Shown here: positions 18,992 to 23,938 of the stretch, in pieces
How positions within the stretch are numbered: the first letter of the stretch is position 1
Layout: every line of letters starts with the position of its first letter
Notes under the pieces: generated by a model
The model's database searches: none
What the model saw: the letters and a program-made list of their open reading frames with translations, nothing else
What the model was told of the DNA's origin: nothing
NCBI GenBank assembly: GCA_047606565.1
Contig: JASGEH010000046.1
Span: 1 to 23,938, forward strand
Direction: 5' to 3'
DNA length: 23,938 bases
From: Comamonas_F sp047606565
Lineage (GTDB): Bacteria; Pseudomonadota; Gammaproteobacteria; Burkholderiales; Burkholderiaceae_C
Position numbers and translations under genes: made by a program

Positions 18992-21115
18992 TTACAGCGT
19001 GCAGGACACGCAGCCCTCGACCTCGGTGCCTTCCAACGCGGCCTGGCGCAGGCGGATGTAGTAGATGGTCTTGATGCCCTTCTTCCAGGCATAGATCTGC
19101 GCGCGGTTGATGTCGCGCGTGGTCGCCGTGTCGCGGAAGAACAGCGTCAGCGACAGGCCCTGGTCGACGTGGCGGGTGGCCGCGGCGTAGGTGTCGATGA
19201 TTTTCTCGGGGCCGATCTCGTAGGCGTCCTGGTAGTACTGCAGGTTGTCGTTGGCGAGATACGGCGCGGGGTAGTAGACGCGGCCGACCTTGCCTTCCTT
19301 GCGGATCTCGATCTTGGCGACGATCGGGTGGATGCTCGACGTCGAGTGGTTGATGTAGGAGATCGAGCCCGTGGGCGGGATGGCCTGCAGGTTCTGGTTG
19401 TAGATGCCGTGGGCCATCACCGAGGCCTTCAGCGCGCGCCAGTCGTCCTGCGTGGGCAGGGCGATGCCGGCGTTGGCGAACAGCTCGCGCACGCGCGCGG
19501 TCTTCGGCTCCCACTTCTGGTGGACGTACTGGTCGAAGTAGCTGCCGTCGGCGTACTTGGAGTCCTCAAAGCCCTTGAACACCTGGCCGCGCTCGATGGC
19601 GATCTTGTTGGAGGCGCGCACCGCGTGGTAGGTCACGGCGTAGAAGTAGAGGTTGGTGAAGTCGATGCCTTCATCGCTGCCGTAGTAGATGCGCTCGCGT
19701 GCCAGGTAGCCGTGCAGGTTCATCTGGCCCAGGCCGATGGCGTGCGAGTCCTCGTTGCCCTTGGCGATCGAGGGCACCGAGTCGATGTGGCTCATCACCG
19801 ACACCGCCGTCAGGCCGCGGATGGCCGTCTCCACGGTGGCCGCGAAGTCGGGCGAGTCCATGGTCTTGGCGATGTTGAGCGAGCCCAGGTTGCAGGAGAT
19901 GTCCTTGCCGGTGGCCGCGTAGCCCAGGTCGTCGTGGTAGACCGAGGGCTCGTTGACCTGCAGGATCTCCGAGCACAGGTTGCTCATGTTGATGCGGCCC
20001 TTGATCGGGTTGGCGCGGTTGACCGTGTCCTCGAACATGATGTACGGGTAGCCCGACTCGAACTGGATCTCGGCGAGCGTCTGGAACAGCTCGCGCGCGT
20101 TGATCTTCTTCTTGCGGATGCGCGAGTCGTCGACCATCTCGCGGTACTTCTCGGTGATGCTGATGTCGGACATCGGCACGCCGTAGACGCGCTCGACGTC
20201 GTAGGGCGAGAACAGGTACATGTCCTCGTTGTTCTTGGCCAGCTCGAAGGTGATGTCCGGAATCACCACGCCCAGCGACAGCGTCTTGATGCGGATTTTC
20301 TCGTCGGCGTTCTCGCGCTTGGTGTCGAGGAAGCGGTAGATGTCGGGGTGGTGCACGTTCATGTAGACCGCGCCCGCGCCCTGGCGGCTGCCGAGCTGGT
20401 TGGCGTAGGAGAACGCGTCCTCCAGCAGCTTCATGATCGGGATCACGCCCGAGGACTGGTTCTCGATGTTCTTGATCGGCGCGCCGGCCTCGCGGATGTT
20501 GGAGAGCAGGAAGGCCACGCCGCCGCCGCGCTTGGACAGCTGCAGCGCCGAGTTGATCGAGCGGCCGATCGACTCCATGTTGTCCTCGATGCGTAGCAGG
20601 AAGCACGAGACCAGTTCGCCGCGCTGCTTCTTGCCGGCGTTCAGGAAGGTCGGCGTGGCCGGCTGGAAGCGCCCCGAGATGATTTCGTCGACCAGGTTCA
20701 GCGCCAGCTTCTCGTCGCCCTGGGCCAGGGCCAGGGCGACCATGCACACGCGGTCCTCGTAGCGTTCGAGGTAGCGCTTGCCATCGAAGGTCTTGAGCGT
20801 GTAGCTGGTGTAGTACTTGAAGGCGCCCAAAAAGGTCTGGAAGCGGAATTTCTTGGCATAGGCCGCATCCCAGAGCTGCTGGACGAAGGCCGGGCTGTAC
20901 TGGGTGAGCACCTCGACCTCGTAATAGCCCTTCTCGACCAGGTAGTCGAGCTTTTCCTTGAGGTTGTGGAAGAAGACCGTGTTCTGGTTGACGTGCTGCA
21001 GGAAGTACTGGCGCGCGGCCGCGCGGTCCTTGTCGAGCTGAATCTCGCCATTGGGCCCGAACAGGTTGAGCATGGCGTTGAGCGCATGGTAGTCCAGCTC
21101 GGGGCTGGCCGTCAT
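18992..21115 (-). CDS. nrdE: Class Ib ribonucleotide reductase, large (alpha) subunit
   Basis: Catalytic subunit that reduces NDPs to dNDPs. From ATG 21115 the product is 707 residues, close to the 714 of E. coli NrdE, and starts TASPELDYHALNAMLNL as in that family. It has no ATP-cone activity-site domain, typical of class Ib. Visible landmarks: RFQPATPTFLN, GELVSCFLL (first active-site Cys), QLSKRGGGVAFLLSN, the catalytic N-x-C-x-E in NMSNLCSEI (Asn379, Cys381, Glu383), PPTGSISYINH, and the C-terminal redox pair CVSCTL (Cys702, Cys705) that is re-reduced by NrdH. A TTG at 21217 in the same frame would add 34 Ala/Pro-rich residues and overlap nrdI; I regard it as less likely but not excluded. 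Confidence 0.95.
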   Translation of the reverse strand: MTASPELDYHALNAMLNLFGPNGEIQLDKDRAAARQYFLQHVNQNTVFFHNLKEKLDYLVEKGYYEVEVLTQYSPAFVQQLWDAAYAKKFRFQTFLGAFKYYTSYTLKTFDGKRYLERYEDRVCMVALALAQGDEKLALNLVDEIISGRFQPATPTFLNAGKKQRGELVSCFLLRIEDNMESIGRSINSALQLSKRGGGVAFLLSNIREAGAPIKNIENQSSGVIPIMKLLEDAFSYANQLGSRQGAGAVYMNVHHPDIYRFLDTKRENADEKIRIKTLSLGVVIPDITFELAKNNEDMYLFSPYDVERVYGVPMSDISITEKYREMVDDSRIRKKKINARELFQTLAEIQFESGYPYIMFEDTVNRANPIKGRINMSNLCSEILQVNEPSVYHDDLGYAATGKDISCNLGSLNIAKTMDSPDFAATVETAIRGLTAVSVMSHIDSVPSIAKGNEDSHAIGLGQMNLHGYLARERIYYGSDEGIDFTNLYFYAVTYHAVRASNKIAIERGQVFKGFEDSKYADGSYFDQYVHQKWEPKTARVRELFANAGIALPTQDDWRALKASVMAHGIYNQNLQAIPPTGSISYINHSTSSIHPIVAKIEIRKEGKVGRVYYPAPYLANDNLQYYQDAYEIGPEKIIDTYAAATRHVDQGLSLTLFFRDTATTRDINRAQIYAWKKGIKTIYYIRLRQAALEGTEVEGCVSCTL

Positions 21116-21144
21116 GGGCTTGGCCACCGGGGTGGCGCCGCCGG

Positions 21145-21606
21145 CTAGTGCGCGGGATGCGGCAGTGCTGGTTGCCGGGGCAGCCGGGGCCTTGGGGGTG
21201 AGGGCTGTTGTTTCCAAAATGTTTCCACTCCGTGGCGAACCCTGGTCACATCGTCCGGTGTGCCCAGCAGCTCGAAGTTGTACAAAAGAGGCACCTGGCA
21301 CTTCTGGGCGATGATGCGCCCCGCCAGGCAGTAGGCCTCGCCGAAATTCGTGTTGCCCGCGGCAATGACACCGCGGATGCCGGCCCGGTTGCGCGGGTCG
21401 TTGAGAAACTGGATGACGGGCTTGGGCACCGCGCCCTTGGCGCTGCCGCCGCCATAGCTCGGCACGACCAGGACGTAGGGCTCGGCGACGAGGAACGGTG
21501 CGTCATCGGTCGTGCGCGCCGGGATGCGGCGCGCGGCGAGCCCGAGCTTCTGGACGAAGCGGTGCGTGTTTTCCGAGGGGCTCGAATAGTAGACCAAGAT
21601 GGACAC
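21145..21606 (-). CDS. nrdI: NrdI flavodoxin-like protein
   Basis: FMN protein that supplies the oxidant for assembling the Mn(III)2-tyrosyl radical cofactor in NrdF. The 153-residue product begins SILVYYSSPSENTHRFV with the FMN phosphate loop, then VPSYGGGSAKGAVPKPVIQFL and GVIAAGNTNFGEAYCLAG. Next comes VPLLYNFELLGTPDDV, all standard NrdI signatures. The start is GTG (21604-21606); AAGG lies upstream. The domain proper ends near residue 132; the remaining ~20 residues are a Pro/Arg-rich tail that runs up to the nrdE start region. It lies 36 bases after nrdH and 29 before the chosen nrdE start. Confidence 0.92.
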   Translation of the reverse strand: MSILVYYSSPSENTHRFVQKLGLAARRIPARTTDDAPFLVAEPYVLVVPSYGGGSAKGAVPKPVIQFLNDPRNRAGIRGVIAAGNTNFGEAYCLAGRIIAQKCQVPLLYNFELLGTPDDVTRVRHGVETFWKQQPSPPRPRLPRQPALPHPAH

Positions 21607-21642
21607 TGGTCTCGCCTTTCGGGAGTGTGATGGCGATGCCGA

Positions 21643-21870
21643 TCAGGCCGTCGCCAGGGCGCTAATCTTGTCCGGGCGGAAACCCGACCAGTGGTCGTCG
21701 CCCGCGATGACGATGGGCGCTTGCTGGTAGCCCAGGTCCTTGACCCGCTGGAGCGCCGCGGCATCCTGAGTCAGGTCGACGATTTCGTAGGCAAGGCCCT
21801 GGCGGTCGAGCGCGCGATAGGTCGCGTTGCACTGCACGCAGGAGGGCTTGGTGTAAACCGTGATGCTCAT
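21643..21870 (-). CDS. nrdH: NrdH glutaredoxin-like redoxin
   Basis: Small electron donor for class Ib ribonucleotide reductase, reduced by thioredoxin reductase. The 75-residue protein begins SITVYTKPSCVQC, with the active-site CVQC (Cys11, Cys14) identical to E. coli NrdH, and contains the NrdH signature WSGFRPDKI at 61-69. QQAPIVIAGDD supplies the cis-proline. ATG 21868-21870 has AAGGA nine bases upstream; the in-frame start at 21900 adds ten non-conserved residues. It is the first gene of the leftward nrdHIEF operon, with NrdR-box-like sites upstream. Confidence 0.94.
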   Translation of the reverse strand: MSITVYTKPSCVQCNATYRALDRQGLAYEIVDLTQDAAALQRVKDLGYQQAPIVIAGDDHWSGFRPDKISALATA

Positions 21871-21996
21871 GATGAAGAGTCCTTGGGATCGGAGGTTCAA
21901 CTGGGGGAGGGCAAAGGAGTCGGGGGGGCGACAGTCTGGCGCCGAGGTCGGGGAACGAGGCGTCGGATGGCTGTCCGGGGTACCCGGCTGGGGGAG

Positions 21997-22002
21997 ATCA
22001 TA
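21997..22002 (-). promoter_or_regulatory. Possible -10 element of the nrdHIEF promoter
   Basis: On the minus strand this reads TATGAT, five of six consensus bases, 127 bases before the nrdH start. The hexamer 17 bases upstream (TACCCA) is a weak -35. The adjacent NrdR-like box would lie between or over the two elements, as expected for repression. Confidence 0.45.
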
Positions 22003-22018
22003 ACGCTACCGGTAGTGG
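22003..22018. promoter_or_regulatory. NrdR-box-like site 1 upstream of nrdH
   Basis: ACGCTACCGGTAGTGG, containing the perfect palindrome CTACCGGTAG. It shares the pattern AC-x-C-x-A-x4-TAGT-x-G with site 2 and resembles the NrdR consensus ACACTATATATTGTGT at the outer positions. Its centre is exactly 32 bases (three helical turns) from that of site 2, the tandem arrangement usual for NrdR. Confidence 0.55.
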
Positions 22019-22034
22019 TTGGGTAGCTTGATAG

Positions 22035-22050
22035 ACCCCATATCTAGTAG
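22035..22050. promoter_or_regulatory. NrdR-box-like site 2 upstream of nrdH
   Basis: ACCCCATATCTAGTAG, with the central ATAT and flanking AC...GT of the NrdR consensus (about 10 of 16 positions). It is separated from site 1 by 16 bases. NrdR is the zinc-finger/ATP-cone repressor of ribonucleotide reductase operons. Confidence 0.55.
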
Positions 22051-22211
22051 TTGGAGGCGTGCCGGGGCCCCCCGAAGGCGCGGAAGTCCAGTGATTTCGC
22101 GCTTCGCGGCGCCGTTCGTCGGCGTGTGGGGTTTTTGAAACAAAGTGCTTCGAGAGGACGGGTCTGCAGGCCGCGGGCCGATCGCCTTCACGTGGGCGCG
22201 GGGGGCTCTGC

Positions 22212-22239
22212 CTGGCATGATTCTCCAGTCGCGTATAAT
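22212..22239 (+). promoter_or_regulatory. Sigma-70 promoter of rpsO
   Basis: A consensus -10 TATAAT (22234-22239) is preceded, with a 16-base spacer, by CTGGCA (22212-22217), four of six -35 bases. The predicted start near 22246 leaves an 80-base leader to the rpsO ATG. Confidence 0.75.
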
Positions 22240-22246
22240 CTTTCGG

Positions 22247-22271
22247 TTCTGCGCCAGCCTGGCTTGCAGAA
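22247..22271 (+). promoter_or_regulatory. Hairpin at the 5' end of the rpsO leader
   Basis: TTCTGC-GCCA-GCC-TGGC-tt-GCAGAA: ten base pairs with a two-base bulge and three-base loop, starting almost exactly at the predicted transcription start. It may stabilise the mRNA or take part in S15 autoregulation; a TTCCTCC downstream could also pair with the AAGGA ribosome binding site. Confidence 0.45.
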
Positions 22272-22325
22272 ACTTCACGGCGCGGGAAATTCCTCCTGCG
22301 TTCGCCAGTCTTTCAAGGAAACACC

Positions 22326-22589
22326 ATGAGCCAAATCGACAAGGCCCAAGTCATCGCCGACAACGCCCGCGGCGCCGCCGACACCGGCAGCCCCGAAGTG
22401 CAGGTCGCGCTGCTGACCGCCCGCATCAACGAACTGACGCCCCACTTCAAGCAGCACGCCAAGGACCACCACGGCCGCCGCGGCCTGCTGCGCATGGTGA
22501 GCCGCCGCCGCAAGCTGCTGGACTACCTGAAGTCCAAGGACGCCAGCCGCTACACCGCGTTGATCGCCAAGCTGGGCCTGCGCAAGTAA
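22326..22589 (+). CDS. rpsO: 30S ribosomal protein S15
   Basis: Primary 16S rRNA-binding protein of the small-subunit platform. The 87-residue product has the S15 hallmarks TGSPEVQVALLTARINELT, the HxxDHHGRRGLL segment (KDHHGRRGLLRMV) that contacts 16S rRNA, and RRRKLLDYLK near the C-terminus. It is one or two residues shorter than many S15 proteins, which is within normal range. ATG 22326 has AAGGA seven bases upstream. It is followed by an intrinsic terminator and then pnp, the classical bacterial arrangement. In E. coli S15 represses its own translation by binding its leader. Confidence 0.97.
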   Translation: MSQIDKAQVIADNARGAADTGSPEVQVALLTARINELTPHFKQHAKDHHGRRGLLRMVSRRRKLLDYLKSKDASRYTALIAKLGLRK

Positions 22590-22603
22590 GCACCAACCGC
22601 ATG

Positions 22604-22641
22604 AAAACGCCTGAGTTAGCCCGCTAGCTCAGGCGTTTTTT
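22604..22641 (+). terminator. Intrinsic terminator between rpsO and pnp
   Basis: CGCCTGAGTTAGC (22608-22620) pairs with GCTAGCTCAGGCG (22623-22635) over 13 positions with one G-T wobble, followed by TTTTTT (22636-22641). The A-run before the stem lets it work in both directions. As in E. coli, partial read-through may supply pnp. Confidence 0.9.
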
Positions 22642-22676
22642 ACTTCGGAGACCGGATCGACGAATGCGCGCTGTGT

Positions 22677-22735
22677 CATTCCAGAAGGTTTTGCCGCCCG
22701 CCGCGACTGCGGGGTGTGCGAGGATTTCTGGAATG
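22677..22735 (+). promoter_or_regulatory. Long inverted repeat in the pnp leader
   Basis: CATTCCAGAA (22677-22686) and TTCTGGAATG (22726-22735) are perfect 10-base complements enclosing 39 bases, which themselves contain a CCCGC/GCGGG hairpin. The structure ends 74 bases before the pnp start codon. In E. coli a long pnp leader stem is cut by RNase III and then used by PNPase for autoregulation; this is a candidate counterpart. Confidence 0.55.
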
Positions 22736-22809
22736 GCATCGTGTTCGAGAAATCCACTCCAGCCAACGCAGATTGACCATATCTGCTCTTATTTCAGGAG
22801 TTATCGACG

Positions 22810-23938
22810 ATGAGTATTTTCAACAAAGTCACCAAGACCTTCCAGTGGGGCCAGCACACCGTCAAGCTGGAAACCGGCGAGATCGCGCGCCAGGCCTCGG
22901 GCGCGGTGCTGGTGGACATCGACGGCACCGTCATCCTGGCGACCGTCGTTGGCTCCAAGAATGCCAAGGCCGGCCAGGACTTCTTCCCGCTGACGGTCGA
23001 CTACATCGAGAAGACCTACGCCGCCGGCAAGATCCCCGGCAGCTTCTTCAAGCGCGAAGCCAAGCCCAGCGAACTCGAAACCCTGACCAGCCGCCTGATC
23101 GACCGCCCGATCCGCCCGCTGTTCCCCGAGGGCTTTTTCAATGACGTGCACGTGGTCATCCACACCGTCTCGCTCAACCCCGAGGTCGACGCCGACATCG
23201 CCGCCATGATCGGCGTGAGCGCCGCGCTGTCGATCTCCGGCATCCCGTTCAACGGCCCGATCGGCGCCGCGCGCGTGGGCTACATCAACGGCGAGTACGT
23301 GCTCAACCCGGGCCAGACCCAGCGCAAGGACAGCCAGCTCGACCTGGTCGTCGCCGGCACCGAAGCCGCCGTGCTGATGGTCGAGTCCGAGGCTCAGCAA
23401 CTGTCCGAGGAAGTCATGCTCGGCGCCGTGGTCTATGGCCACGCGCAAAGCCAGGTGGCGATCAACGCCATCCACGAGCTGGTGCGCGACGCCGGCAAGC
23501 CGGTCTGGGACTGGCAGCCGCCCGCCCGCGACGAAGCCTTCATCGCCAAGGTCAATGCCCTGGCCGAGGACAAGCTGCGCGCCGCCTACCAGATCCGCAG
23601 CAAGCAGGCCCGCACGCAGGCGCTGCGCGAGACCACCGCTTCGGTGCTGGAAGCACTGAAGGCCGAAGGCGTCGAGTTCGACGCCGTCAAGGTCGAAGGC
23701 CTGCTGTTCGACATCGAGGCACGCATCGTGCGCAGCCAGATCCTGTCGGGCGAGCCGCGCATCGACGGCCGCGACACCCGCACCGTGCGCGCCATCGAGA
23801 TCCGCAACAGCGTGCTGCCGCGCACCCACGGCTCGGCCCTGTTCACGCGCGGCGAGACCCAGGCGCTGGTCGTGACCACGCTGGGCACCGAGCGCGACGC
23901 GCAGCGCATCGACGCGCTGGCCGGCGAGTTCGAGGACC
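22810..23938 (+). CDS. pnp: Polyribonucleotide nucleotidyltransferase (PNPase), N-terminal part
   Basis: Phosphorolytic 3'-5' exoribonuclease of the RNA degradosome. The window includes the first 376 codons; the frame runs off the right edge. The product begins SIFNKVTKTFQWGQHTVKLE, then ETGEIARQASGAVLV of the first RNase PH domain. The PNPase loop AGKIPGSFFKREAKPSE and RLIDRPIRPLFPEGF follow. The all-helical linker domain covers about 240-320, and the second RNase PH domain starts around RIDGRDTRTVRAI. The KH and S1 RNA-binding domains and the catalytic phosphate site lie beyond the window. ATG 22810 has CAGGAG nine bases upstream. The leader contains an inverted repeat likely to matter for autoregulation. 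Confidence 0.96.
   Translation, partial: MSIFNKVTKTFQWGQHTVKLETGEIARQASGAVLVDIDGTVILATVVGSKNAKAGQDFFPLTVDYIEKTYAAGKIPGSFFKREAKPSELETLTSRLIDRPIRPLFPEGFFNDVHVVIHTVSLNPEVDADIAAMIGVSAALSISGIPFNGPIGAARVGYINGEYVLNPGQTQRKDSQLDLVVAGTEAAVLMVESEAQQLSEEVMLGAVVYGHAQSQVAINAIHELVRDAGKPVWDWQPPARDEAFIAKVNALAEDKLRAAYQIRSKQARTQALRETTASVLEALKAEGVEFDAVKVEGLLFDIEARIVRSQILSGEPRIDGRDTRTVRAIEIRNSVLPRTHGSALFTRGETQALVVTTLGTERDAQRIDALAGEFED

Larger units (their letters stand above)
21871..22325. other. 455-base divergent intergenic region between nrdH and rpsO
   Basis: This shared regulatory region holds, from the nrdH side, a G-rich leader (21901-21996) with a CCGGG-GTA-CCCGG hairpin (21976-21988). Next is a -10-like TATGAT on the minus strand (21997-22002), then two NrdR-box-like sites (22003-22018, 22035-22050), an imperfect hairpin around 22074-22116, and the rpsO promoter and leader (22212-22325). 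No additional gene is supported. Confidence 0.65.

Noticed and set aside
22716..23144. 142-codon frame overlapping the start of pnp
   Set aside because: The conserved PNPase N-terminus is encoded from 22810 in another frame; this frame gives Arg/Pro/Gln-rich low-complexity protein.

Overview
The window is high-GC, densely coded chromosomal DNA. Protein similarity and gene order (gltB-gltD followed by the mla cluster; rpsO-pnp) point to a betaproteobacterium of the order Burkholderiales, most likely Comamonadaceae. The assignment rests on recalled family resemblance, not a search. Almost every gene is housekeeping; there is no tRNA, rRNA, CRISPR array, prophage or intact insertion sequence.

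Layout, left to right. (1) 1-4366: the C-terminal end of a ROK-family protein faces a leftward run: cca (tRNA CCA-adding enzyme), a glutathione S-transferase, and two adjacent but different L,D-transpeptidases, both with Tat-like signals. (2) 4518-5425: a gene of the REP-associated Y1 transposase (RAYT) family that has lost both the HUH histidines and the catalytic tyrosine. It is followed by an AT-rich perfect palindrome and a consensus sigma-54 promoter. (3) 5426-12007: gltB and gltD, the two subunits of glutamate synthase, followed by a second copy of the last 69 bases of gltD that differs only at synonymous positions. (4) 12163-16367: mlaF-mlaE-mlaD-mlaA-mlaC-mlaB, a complete retrograde phospholipid transport set (inner-membrane ABC complex, outer-membrane lipoprotein, periplasmic carrier). 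(5) 16525-17851: a TetR regulator converging on a YhhQ-type queuosine-precursor transporter. (6) 17869-21870, leftward: nrdH-nrdI-nrdE-nrdF, a complete class Ib ribonucleotide reductase operon with its redoxin and flavodoxin, with tandem NrdR-box-like sites upstream and a strong intrinsic terminator between nrdE and nrdF. (7) 22234-23938: rpsO with a clear promoter, leader hairpin and terminator, then the start of pnp, whose leader contains a long inverted repeat.

How the parts work together: GltB/GltD assimilate ammonia into glutamate, and the sigma-54 site suggests nitrogen control. Mla proteins keep phospholipids out of the outer leaflet, and the L,D-transpeptidases act on peptidoglycan. 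NrdHIEF supplies dNTPs. S15 and PNPase form the classical translation/RNA-decay pair.

No wholly new multi-gene system is visible. The best candidate for undescribed biology is the gltB upstream region: an apparently domesticated, catalytically dead RAYT protein next to an AT-rich palindrome and a sigma-54 promoter. Next are the partial gltD duplication with synonymous differences and the terminator inside the nrd operon.
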